From positions 70,593 to 134,592 of the forward strand of contig CAZGMJ010000007.1 of assembly GCA_964526785.1 (NCBI GenBank): 64,000 nucleotides of DNA. The letters run 5' to 3'. A program made the position numbers and the translations under genes. The stretch's first letter is position 1; every line of letters starts with the position of its first letter. The notes beneath the pieces are model-generated. The model made no database searches, was not told where the DNA came from, and saw nothing but the letters and a program-made list of their open reading frames with translations. Source of the DNA: CAZGMJ01 sp964526785. GTDB taxonomy: Bacteria > Planctomycetota > Phycisphaerae > Sedimentisphaerales > Anaerobacaceae. Below, one piece after another: positions 53,394 to 61,781 of this stretch.

Positions 53394-53870
53394 GAACCTC
53401 TGATTCTCAGGACTGCCCGGATGCTCCGCAGCCCGGGCCAGTCTCAACACTGCGTGCAAAAAGCCGCTCCGGATTTCAAGCTGGTGCGGCTTCTTTTCTG
53501 TCCGGATTCAAGCCCACGCCAACGTGCCGATATGCTCCTCCCGTTCCATCCCCACAAGAGAACAATTCTGGCCGGACCGACAACCCATCAACCAGCCCAT
53601 AAAATACGCTCTACCAACGCATTAAATTCGGTTTTGCACCCTTTTTCCTCAACTTTCCCGGCCCCGAATCCCGAATAATATAACAGGTATTGTTCGATCA
53701 TTGTGCTTTTTTCGGTCTCGCAATTAAGACAGGGCATTTTCCTGCCGATAAACTCGGTGTTGTTGCGTTTAAGGTCTTGATTCCAGGTGAGGATCGCACT
53801 TCACATCTGACTGCAACGGCAACGCTTTGGTGATGGAAACCTATCGTAACCTCGTTGAGAACAGACGCTT
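53394..53870. other. Intergenic region after the histone-like gene
   Basis: About 480 bases. It has a terminator near the left end; the right part contains AT-rich stretches and presumably the promoter of the glycogen operon, but no convincing -35/-10 pair is visible. Confidence 0.45.
53461..53500 (+). terminator. Terminator of the histone-like gene
   Basis: AAGCCGC (53461-53467) pairs with GCGGCTT (53486-53492), followed by CTTTTCTG. Confidence 0.6.
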
Positions 53871-55199
53871 ATGAAACAACAGTGGCAGGGAGCACCTTTG
53901 CGAGTCTTCATGTTGGGCTGGGAATTTCCACCCTTCATCAGCGGTGGTCTCGGAACAGCCTGCTACGGGCTCACCAGGGCAATGGCTCGGCTGGGCGTCG
54001 AAATAACCTTTGTCCTGCCCAAAGCCGTGGACGCCGAATACAGCACGCATGTCAAAATGCTGAGCCCCGGCTCGACAATTCCCCGCCGAACGACCCATCA
54101 TTCGCTCTCAGAAAGCAGGAATGTGCGCGTCCACGCCATCGATTCCCCCCTCCAGCCCTATGAAACGCCGGATTTTTACCAGAAGCGCATCGAGCAGATC
54201 ATCCGGCACAAGCAGACGACACACGGAACCGTCAACGAAACCGTGCACTTCTCGAGCAAGGCCGACTACGGCGGGAATATGTACGACGAAGTACAGCGAT
54301 ATGCCGCAATGGCCGTCTGCCTGGCGGAGAATGAGCAGTTTGATATAGTCCATGCCCATGATTGGATGACCTACACCACCGGAATTGCGGTTGCAAGAGC
54401 CTCCGGCAAACCGCTCGTCGTACACGTCCACTCGACGGAATTCGATCGTAGCGGCGAACATGTCAACCAGATGATATATGATCTGGAACGCATGGGCATG
54501 GAGCAGGCCGACAAAGTCATCGCCGTCAGCCACTTCACGCGGAGTATCATCATCAGCAGATACGGCATCAGCGGCGACAAGGTCGAAGTCGTGTACAACG
54601 GCGTGGACCGAAACAGCCGGAGCCGTGAGTGGGTTCTCGGAGAAACCGGCATACAAAAAGACGAGAAGATCGTCCTTTTCCTCGGCCGAATCACAATGCA
54701 GAAAGGACCGGAATACTTCCTCCACGCCGCCAAAAAAGTCCTCGAGGTCATGGATAATGTGAAATTCGTCATGGCCGGTTCCGGCGACCTCATGCACAGG
54801 TCCATCGAGATGGCTGCGGAACTCGGTATCGGTCAGAAAGTGCTTTTCACGGGATTCCTCAGAGGCGAAGACGTGCGGCGAATCTACAAGATGGCCGATC
54901 TGTACGTAATGCCGTCCGTATCCGAACCCTTTGGCATCGCCCCGCTCGAAGCGCTCGACAATGACGTACCCGTCATCATAAGCAAGCAAAGCGGCGTCTC
55001 CGAAGTGCTGACACATGCCCTCAAGGTGGATTTCTGGGACGTCGACGAAATCGCCAACAAGGTGGTGGCCGTGCTGCGGTATCCGCCTCTCCAGATGACA
55101 CTGCGAAACCACGGAAACTCGGAAGTCAGACGCCTTCGCTGGATCGACACCGCCGGCAAGTGCGCTAGAATCTATAACGATACCCTCGTGGCCGTCTAG
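53871..55199 (+). CDS. GT4 glycosyltransferase, glycogen synthase-like
   Basis: A 442-residue retaining glycosyltransferase with the GT-B fold. The N-terminus VFMLGWEFPPFISGGLGTACYG has the glycine-rich loop of starch/glycogen synthases, DIVHAHDWMT follows, and the C-domain has FLGRITMQKGPEYF and the E-x7-E motif EPFGIAPLEALD. Its position upstream of a GH57 enzyme and a debranching enzyme points to alpha-glucan (glycogen) synthesis from a nucleotide sugar. Ribosome site weak. Confidence 0.85.
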   Translation: MKQQWQGAPLRVFMLGWEFPPFISGGLGTACYGLTRAMARLGVEITFVLPKAVDAEYSTHVKMLSPGSTIPRRTTHHSLSESRNVRVHAIDSPLQPYETPDFYQKRIEQIIRHKQTTHGTVNETVHFSSKADYGGNMYDEVQRYAAMAVCLAENEQFDIVHAHDWMTYTTGIAVARASGKPLVVHVHSTEFDRSGEHVNQMIYDLERMGMEQADKVIAVSHFTRSIIISRYGISGDKVEVVYNGVDRNSRSREWVLGETGIQKDEKIVLFLGRITMQKGPEYFLHAAKKVLEVMDNVKFVMAGSGDLMHRSIEMAAELGIGQKVLFTGFLRGEDVRRIYKMADLYVMPSVSEPFGIAPLEALDNDVPVIISKQSGVSEVLTHALKVDFWDVDEIANKVVAVLRYPPLQMTLRNHGNSEVRRLRWIDTAGKCARIYNDTLVAV

Positions 55200-55280
55200 C
55201 CGCGAGCACGCTGCATCAGACGGAACGGTTCCGGCAGCGAAAAAAATCGGAGCACAATAACGTTCAGGGGATAACGGATT

Positions 55281-56573
55281 ATGCCTTCAGTATGCTTCTA
55301 CTTCCAGGTCCACCAGCCTCCACGCCTCAAACGTTACACCGTCTTTGATCGACATGAGCGGTATTTCGATAATCAGAAGAACGCGGCCATCTGCCGGAAG
55401 GTCGCCAACAAATGCTATCTGCCCGCCAACCGCCTCATACTGGACCTCATCCGCATGCACGAAGGCCGTTTTCGCGTGGCGTATAGCCTCACCGGCGTCC
55501 TGCTCGAACAATTCCAGGAATACTGCCCCGAAGTACTCAGCACGTTTCACGCCCTCGCCGAAACCGGCTGCGTCGAGTTCCTCGGCGAAACATACTACCA
55601 CAGCCTCAGTTTCCTCTACTCCCGCAACGAATTTGTCGAGCAGATACGACAACACCGCAGCCTGATACAGGATCTCTTCGGCCAAACGCCTCGCGTGTTC
55701 CGCAACACAGAGTTGATCTACAACAACGAACTCGCCCAACTGATCTCCGCCACAGATATGTTCGACGCCATCATCACCGAAGGCGCCGACCACATCCTCG
55801 GCTTTCGCAGTCCCAACTTCGTTTATCACCCCAGAGGCTGCGGCAACCTGAAACTCCTGCTCAAAAACTACTCGCTTAGCGACGATATCGCGTTCCGCTT
55901 CTCCAATCGGGATTGGCAGCAGTGGCCCCTGACCGCGGAAAAATTCGCCCAGTGGGTCAGCAACGTCAACGGAAATGGGAACGTCGTGAACCTCTTCATG
56001 GACTACGAAACCCTTGGCGAACACCAGTGGGAGGATACGGGGATATTCGATTTCATGCGGCACCTGCCCGGAGCCATAATGAGCCACCCGGACAACAACT
56101 TCAAGACACCAAGCGAAGTCGTTGAAACGTACCCGGCCTGTGGCGATGTCGATATTCCGCACGTCATAAGTTGGGCGGACACCGAAAGAGACCTCTCGGC
56201 CTGGCTCGGTAACGCAATGCAGTCCAATGCCATTCACGAACTCTACCGGCTGGAGAAGCAGATCAAGAAGACCGGAGACCAAAGATTGATTGCCGACTGG
56301 AGACGCCTCCAGGTCTCCGATCATTTCTATTACATGTGTACGAAGTACTTCGCCGATGGGGATGTGCACAAGTACTTCAATCCGTACGACTCGCCGTACG
56401 ACTCCTATATCAACTTCATGAATGTTCTGGACAACCTCCAGAATCGCTGCGCCAAACGTCTGGGACTGCCTATTAAGGGCATCAGCCGTCAGGTCGGCGG
56501 CGAGTCCGCCAGTTGCGTAAAATCAGCTAAATCTGCATCCGTATCGGACGAGGCTGCACAACCAGTTGCTTAG
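55281..56573 (+). CDS. GH57 alpha-amylase-like enzyme
   Basis: A 430-residue alpha-glucan enzyme of family GH57. Start MPSVCFYFQVHQPPRLK is typical of the family; the nucleophile glutamate is in AIITEGADHILG and the acid/base aspartate in NLFMDYETLGEHQ. Some members cleave and some transfer alpha-1,4 glucan chains. The C-terminal 30 residues are Ser/Ala rich. It lies 81 bases after the GT4 gene and 87 before the debranching enzyme. Confidence 0.9.
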   Translation: MPSVCFYFQVHQPPRLKRYTVFDRHERYFDNQKNAAICRKVANKCYLPANRLILDLIRMHEGRFRVAYSLTGVLLEQFQEYCPEVLSTFHALAETGCVEFLGETYYHSLSFLYSRNEFVEQIRQHRSLIQDLFGQTPRVFRNTELIYNNELAQLISATDMFDAIITEGADHILGFRSPNFVYHPRGCGNLKLLLKNYSLSDDIAFRFSNRDWQQWPLTAEKFAQWVSNVNGNGNVVNLFMDYETLGEHQWEDTGIFDFMRHLPGAIMSHPDNNFKTPSEVVETYPACGDVDIPHVISWADTERDLSAWLGNAMQSNAIHELYRLEKQIKKTGDQRLIADWRRLQVSDHFYYMCTKYFADGDVHKYFNPYDSPYDSYINFMNVLDNLQNRCAKRLGLPIKGISRQVGGESASCVKSAKSASVSDEAAQPVA

Positions 56574-56660
56574 CTCACAGTCGTTCGGAGCGCGGCAGGA
56601 CAAGTTCCATCCGGCGGCATCGGATGCCGTCGTGTCGTGGCTGATTGAAGGAGCAGAATC

Positions 56661-58691
56661 ATGTTAACGCAGCAGGAAAACCAGACTATGCAAACCACCG
56701 TATCCACCACCGATCAATCCCTCGAATCGCTTCTGCAGCACGAGTGGCTTCTGACGAATGGCTGCGGAGGGTACTCCGCGTCCACAGTCGTCGGCTGCAA
56801 CACACGCGGCTACCACGGACTGCTCGTCGGCTCCATGACTCCCCCCACAAACCGAATAATGGCGCTGGCGAACTGTCTCGACATGGTCGTCGCCGGAGAG
56901 GACCGCGTTGCCAATTTGTCAACGTGTGAGTTCGCCGGCAAGTTCACACCGGAGGGCTACAAACTCCTCAAAGGCTTTCGCCAGGACACAGCCGCCCATT
57001 TTGACTTCGCGTGCGACACCTTTGAACTGACCAAATCCGTCTATCTGCTGCGCAACAGCGATACGGTCGCTCTCGTCTACGATTTCAAGACGGTAAACGA
57101 ACCGGTGAAGCTCGTTGTACGTCCGCTCATCGGCCTGCGCGATTTCCACACGCGTCAGAAATCGTTCGCCCACCTCTGCTCCGAATGGAACGAAGATCAC
57201 CTGACAATCCACCACGACACTCCCAACAGTTGCCGCCTCCTGATGAGCTGCCCCGGGGCCGAATTCGAGACCGACGCCCAGTGGTGGTTCAATTTCATGT
57301 ATCGGGCGGACCGCGAAAGAGGCCAGGACCACACCGAGGATCTCTGGACGCCCGGCTTCTTCCACCATCGGATCGATGCCCCCCAGCGCATCGTCGTGTG
57401 GGCCAGCCTCACGCCTCCCTCCGTGGCCCCCAACCCCGCCCAACTGGTGAACCTCGACCTCGACCTGATCGAGCGTAATCTCGACAAACATGCGCGGCGA
57501 CTGACCGATTGTCTCGCGAACCCTGAGGACGAGAACCTCATCGCCCTCGCACAGGCCGCCGATCAGTTCATCGTGCGCCGCCGCGTCACAGACGGCTTCA
57601 ATACCACTATCCTGGCCGGCTACCCATGGTTTGCCGACTGGGGCAGAGATGCTTTCATCTCTCTGCCCGGCCTGCTGCTCTGCACCGGTCGCCTCAACGA
57701 AGCCAAAAACGTGCTCCGGACATTCGCACAGGCCGCCGACGGCGGCATGATACCCAACCGCTTCGACGACCGCAGCGACACCGCTCACTACAACAGCGTT
57801 GATGCCTCCCTCTGGTTCGTCAACGCGGCATTTCAATATCTCGGCGCCGGCGGCGACTGGGACTTCTTCGGCGAGCACCTGCTCCCGACCATCCAGTCGA
57901 TTATTCATTGCTACCAGAACGGCACGCGCTTCGGCATTCACGCCGATGAAGACGGCCTCATATCGGCCGGCGACGATGGAACCCAACTTACCTGGATGGA
58001 CGCCAGATTCGACGGCGTCAGCTTTACGCCCCGATTCGGCAAAGCCGTCGAGGTCAATGCCCTCTGGTACAACGCCCTGCGCATGACCGCCGAGTTCTTC
58101 AACGGCCGCAACCATGACAGCTATAACTGGTACACGGATATGGCCGACACCGTCGCCGACAGTTTTCGCAGCCGCTTCTGGAACGAGGAATACAACTTCC
58201 TCAACGACTGCATCTTGCCCGACGGATCCTATGACGCATCGTTACGGCCCAATCAGATATTCGCCGTCTCCCTGCAGCACTCCCCCCTGTCGACCGACCA
58301 GCAGAAACAAGTCGTCGACGCAATCGAGCAGAACCTCCTGACCCCCTTCGGCCTGCGAACCCTCAGCCCGAAGGACCCGCGATACCAACCACGCTATGCC
58401 GGCCCGCAACGCGACCGCGATGCCGCGTACCATCAGGGCACCGTCTGGCCCTACCTGATCGGACCGTTCGTCGAGGCGTGCCTCAAAGTCAACGACTTCA
58501 GCGACCAGAGCAAACAGAAATGCAGAGATCTAATCGCCCCCCTCTGCGAACATCTCAAAGCAAATGGCTGTCTCGGCAGCATTTCTGAGATATTCGATGG
58601 AGATCAACCGCAGCACCCCAAAGGCTGCTTCGCACAAGCCTGGAGCGTCGCCGAACTGCTGCGGGCGTACATGCTGATCAACTATTCATAA
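56661..58691 (+). CDS. Glycogen debranching enzyme (amylo-alpha-1,6-glucosidase)
   Basis: A 676-residue enzyme that removes alpha-1,6 branches in glycogen. The N-terminal domain has NGCGGYSASTVVGCNTRGYHG, the catalytic (alpha/alpha)6 barrel starts near residue 290 with WFADWGRDAFISLPGLLL, and further conserved parts are YHQGTVWPYLIGPFVEA and SISEIFDGDQPQHPKGC. It completes a GT4-GH57-debranching operon. Ribosome site AAGGAG. Confidence 0.93.
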   Translation: MLTQQENQTMQTTVSTTDQSLESLLQHEWLLTNGCGGYSASTVVGCNTRGYHGLLVGSMTPPTNRIMALANCLDMVVAGEDRVANLSTCEFAGKFTPEGYKLLKGFRQDTAAHFDFACDTFELTKSVYLLRNSDTVALVYDFKTVNEPVKLVVRPLIGLRDFHTRQKSFAHLCSEWNEDHLTIHHDTPNSCRLLMSCPGAEFETDAQWWFNFMYRADRERGQDHTEDLWTPGFFHHRIDAPQRIVVWASLTPPSVAPNPAQLVNLDLDLIERNLDKHARRLTDCLANPEDENLIALAQAADQFIVRRRVTDGFNTTILAGYPWFADWGRDAFISLPGLLLCTGRLNEAKNVLRTFAQAADGGMIPNRFDDRSDTAHYNSVDASLWFVNAAFQYLGAGGDWDFFGEHLLPTIQSIIHCYQNGTRFGIHADEDGLISAGDDGTQLTWMDARFDGVSFTPRFGKAVEVNALWYNALRMTAEFFNGRNHDSYNWYTDMADTVADSFRSRFWNEEYNFLNDCILPDGSYDASLRPNQIFAVSLQHSPLSTDQQKQVVDAIEQNLLTPFGLRTLSPKDPRYQPRYAGPQRDRDAAYHQGTVWPYLIGPFVEACLKVNDFSDQSKQKCRDLIAPLCEHLKANGCLGSISEIFDGDQPQHPKGCFAQAWSVAELLRAYMLINYS

Positions 58692-58849
58692 GAATCCGGC
58701 GGCGTCTCTGCCTCCATGCAGCCCCAACCGGACGATGAGCCGCAATAACGGGCCGAAATGCCCGGCACTATCGCGTCTCAGCCTGCTCGCGAATTCCGTC
58801 CCGAGTTCGCAACGGCTTGGCCGTGTGGACTCCAGCATAGCTTTTTCGC

Positions 58850-58877
58850 TTCTCAAACGGCTCGCATCTGGTATAAT
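58850..58877 (+). promoter_or_regulatory. Predicted promoter of the coiled-coil exported protein
   Basis: TTCTCA (58850-58855), 16-base spacer, perfect TATAAT (58872-58877). The start would be near 58885, about 37 bases before the ATG at 58922. Confidence 0.5.
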
Positions 58878-58921
58878 GTAGCCGAATGTTGCCAGGTGAT
58901 CCTTTATTGGAGGCTCCAGAT

Positions 58922-59836
58922 ATGAAAGCGACCCCGGCCATCACAATCGCAATCCTCGCCCTGTTGATTCTTCTTGCTGCTGCATTCCAGACCAGCGCTC
59001 AACGAACCCCGCCATCCGACTCCGGCCAGAACGTCAGACCGTTGCTCAGGCGGGTTGTCGAAAGCACGGCCGAAGAGCGGGAACTTCCATCTGCAGCGGA
59101 CCCCTCCCCCAACGCTATGACCGATGAGGATCAAGCACGAACCCGGCGCGAGTTCGTCCGCACCGCGGATTTCTATCTCAGGGACGGCGGCCTCGTTTTC
59201 GGCCGCGTCATCGAGGACGACCGCAACAAGATCATCGTCGAACAACTGGAAGACAGCACCGTCGTGGCTGCCACCTATAGCAGAAAACAAATCGAGCCCA
59301 GATCCATCCAGATCAAGAACGTCCCCGCCAGCACCTTCTACATGGAACGAGGAGATTACTTCGCCGGCCGGACGTGGGACTTCAAGAACGACCCGGACGA
59401 CTTCATCCTCGCCATACGCGCCTACGAAAGAGCAAAACGCACAACCGACACCTCCTCAGAACTCGGACTCGCCCGCGTCCGCACGATCGAAGATAAGATC
59501 AAGGCCCTGCAGGAGGACCGCAAGGTCTGGGCCCGGGAGATAGAAGGGCGTGCAAAACAGAAGGAATTGGAGTTCCAGGCCGAGTATGTCTCGCGATTCA
59601 AGGAACTCGCAGACCAGATCGATGCAACCAAACAGAATCTGCAGGAAACGATCACCCAGGTCGAACAGTCGCTGAGCCAGACAAACGAACAGCAGCAGAC
59701 CATTCAGCAGAATCTCGCGACAATGCAGCAGGACGTACAACGCCAGTTGGCGATGATGGCCGAACAGATCGAGGCAATGAGGCGGGATGTCAACCCGTAT
59801 TACCGCCCTCCGCTATATCGCTATCGCAACTACTGA
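58922..59836 (+). CDS. Exported coiled-coil protein, unknown function
   Basis: A 304-residue secreted or periplasmic protein. The ATG at 58922 has GGAGG eight bases upstream and gives a signal peptide ending near TSAQ (about residue 25). The middle has a beta-rich segment (RTADFYLRDGGLVFGRVIED, then NKIIVEQL), and residues 190-285 form a long coiled coil with heptads such as DATKQNLQETITQVEQSL. The tail ends in Tyr, Pro and Arg (YYRPPLYRYRNY). No family recognised. Confidence 0.75.
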   Translation: MKATPAITIAILALLILLAAAFQTSAQRTPPSDSGQNVRPLLRRVVESTAEERELPSAADPSPNAMTDEDQARTRREFVRTADFYLRDGGLVFGRVIEDDRNKIIVEQLEDSTVVAATYSRKQIEPRSIQIKNVPASTFYMERGDYFAGRTWDFKNDPDDFILAIRAYERAKRTTDTSSELGLARVRTIEDKIKALQEDRKVWAREIEGRAKQKELEFQAEYVSRFKELADQIDATKQNLQETITQVEQSLSQTNEQQQTIQQNLATMQQDVQRQLAMMAEQIEAMRRDVNPYYRPPLYRYRNY

Positions 59837-59902
59837 TCTACCGCATTCAAAACGCATGCAGCCGCGGCTCGCAGATACCGAAGCGACGCCGCAAGGCGCC
59901 GG

Positions 59903-60532
59903 TCAAAACGACTGCGCCATCTTCTTCGCTTCCTCGATCGCTTTAGACCGTTTCTGCTCGGCCGTATCCGGTCCGCCCTGGAGAGTCGGTTCGACCGTAA
60001 CGCTCCGGACATCCGTTAGCCCCACAAAGCCCAGAATGGTCTCCACGTACGGCTTCTGGAAATCCAGCGACTCTAAACCTGTCCCCTCGGAGTAGTCCCC
60101 GCCTCTGGCATATGCGACAAATACGGGCTTCTCGCCGGTCAGCCCTTTGTACCCCTCATCAGTCACTGTGAACGTCTGCTCCGGCTGCACGATGATATCG
60201 ATGTACTGCTTGAATCGATACGGCACCCCGAAGTTCCACATCGGCACCGCCACCACATACTTGTCCGCGGTCTTAAACCGTTCGATCACATCCAGCACCC
60301 CCTGCCAGACCTTTCGCTCCTCTTCAGAGTGCTCCTTGCCGTGCATGATCTTGTACTTGGCCGATGCCGCCGCAAAATCGAAATCGGGCAACTCCTCATC
60401 GAAAAGATCCAGCACGTCGACCTCATCTTTGGGTTGTGCCTGCTTGTACGCCTCGATAAACGCCTCGGTCACAGCCGTTGAAAACGATAATTCTCCCATC
60501 GGGGACGCCTTTATGTATAAGACTCTGGCCAT
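59903..60532 (-). CDS. azoR: FMN-dependent NADH-azoreductase
   Basis: Flavodoxin-fold quinone/azo reductase of 209 residues. FMN-binding motifs: LYIKASPMGELSFST, then PMWNFGVPYRFKQYID and AYARGGDYSEGTGLESLDFQ, all characteristic of AzoR. It probably protects against quinones or electrophiles. It lies 55 bases after the UroD-like methyltransferase on the same strand. Confidence 0.9.
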   Translation of the reverse strand: MARVLYIKASPMGELSFSTAVTEAFIEAYKQAQPKDEVDVLDLFDEELPDFDFAAASAKYKIMHGKEHSEEERKVWQGVLDVIERFKTADKYVVAVPMWNFGVPYRFKQYIDIIVQPEQTFTVTDEGYKGLTGEKPVFVAYARGGDYSEGTGLESLDFQKPYVETILGFVGLTDVRSVTVEPTLQGGPDTAEQKRSKAIEEAKKMAQSF

Positions 60533-60587
60533 GACAATCTCCTTAAAACGGCGTTACATCATTTCCGCATAACACTACCGCCGGACC

Positions 60588-61613
60588 TCAATTCAGGTTC
60601 AGTTCCTTCTGTATCAGACATCCCTCGCACGGGCAGAATGCACGAATATTCTCCTCGGGCGTAGCTTGCGGCACCTCACAGCCGGGCTGCAGAATAAACC
60701 GCTCACCGCCGTCGGCCAGACACTTTCGCGCCGCCTCCGCCACGTCTTCAGGCGAACCCTGCAGCAGAACACCCGCCGGATCGAAATTGCCGGCCAGTGC
60801 AACATCCGGCCCCACCGCCTCCCGCGCAGCATCCAGCGGAACCATCCAGTCGACGTCGATGATATCCGCCCCTGTCTTCGCCATCTCCCCGACGATTCTG
60901 CTTATGTTGCCGCAGATATGCAGCTTCACCGTCGCACCCGCCTCATGAATGGCATCGAACAGCTTCTTCTCGAAGGGCAGCACGAACTGCCGGAACATAT
61001 CCGGCGCTATCAGACTCGCCGCTGCATCCCCCACGCCGATCATATCCGCACCCGCCTCGATCTGCGCCCGCGCAAACGCAATGGCGTTATCCACAATCGT
61101 CTCGGCCGCCTCCATATACATCTCGGGCTTGTCCATCAAATCCATCAGCGCCGTCTCTACGCCCCGCAGATCCGAATACTCCGCCAGCGGTCCCTCAACC
61201 CAGCCCAGAACGCTGTGGGTCTCACCGAACTCCTTGCCCATTTTGCGCACGCTCTCGATCCGCTGCCCCGTCCGCTCGGCGCCGGCCACATCGAACGCCT
61301 TGACCTTCGATACGTCCTCAGGCCCCTTGATCAGCGGCTCTTTCGGCTTGCCAACCCCCTGCTCCGGATACGTAAACTCCATCCCGTACGCCGATGCCTC
61401 CCGCCAGGGATCGCTGATCGCACTGATCTGATCCAGATTGAAAGCCTGCGTCACCGCCCGCTGCGACGCTGCCAGAACATCCCCGTCGAGATAATAATCC
61501 CGGTATGTCTTGCCGATGAAATGGGCCGACCACGCCATGAAAATCGGCGTAACCGCCGGCCGATCACAAGGATCTCCTTTGATCGTTGCATAAATCCGTT
61601 CCTTCGACGTCAT
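60588..61613 (-). CDS. UroD-fold cobalamin-related methyltransferase
   Basis: A 341-residue protein of the uroporphyrinogen decarboxylase superfamily, in the MtaA/CmuA-like branch that moves methyl groups between corrinoid proteins and thiols. Zinc-ligand motifs are KLHICGN and LQPGCEVP; true UroD lacks the C-terminal Cys. The ATG at 61613 has GAGG six bases upstream. The C-terminal CPCEGC (three cysteines) is an addition. No corrinoid protein is in the window. Confidence 0.82.
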   Translation of the reverse strand: MTSKERIYATIKGDPCDRPAVTPIFMAWSAHFIGKTYRDYYLDGDVLAASQRAVTQAFNLDQISAISDPWREASAYGMEFTYPEQGVGKPKEPLIKGPEDVSKVKAFDVAGAERTGQRIESVRKMGKEFGETHSVLGWVEGPLAEYSDLRGVETALMDLMDKPEMYMEAAETIVDNAIAFARAQIEAGADMIGVGDAAASLIAPDMFRQFVLPFEKKLFDAIHEAGATVKLHICGNISRIVGEMAKTGADIIDVDWMVPLDAAREAVGPDVALAGNFDPAGVLLQGSPEDVAEAARKCLADGGERFILQPGCEVPQATPEENIRAFCPCEGCLIQKELNLN

Positions 61614-61781
61614 TGGCAACCTCGTCTATGCAATTCGTCCAAATGCGCATACCAGCCGTGCCTTACGGAATCCGCACGACCCTGCCTTATAGCACTCCTC
61701 CCATTGTATGCCAGACAACCCCCCCGTCCACTCTTTTCCGTTCCGGCGAAGCGACGGAAACGGACCTTCAGTTTCACACAA

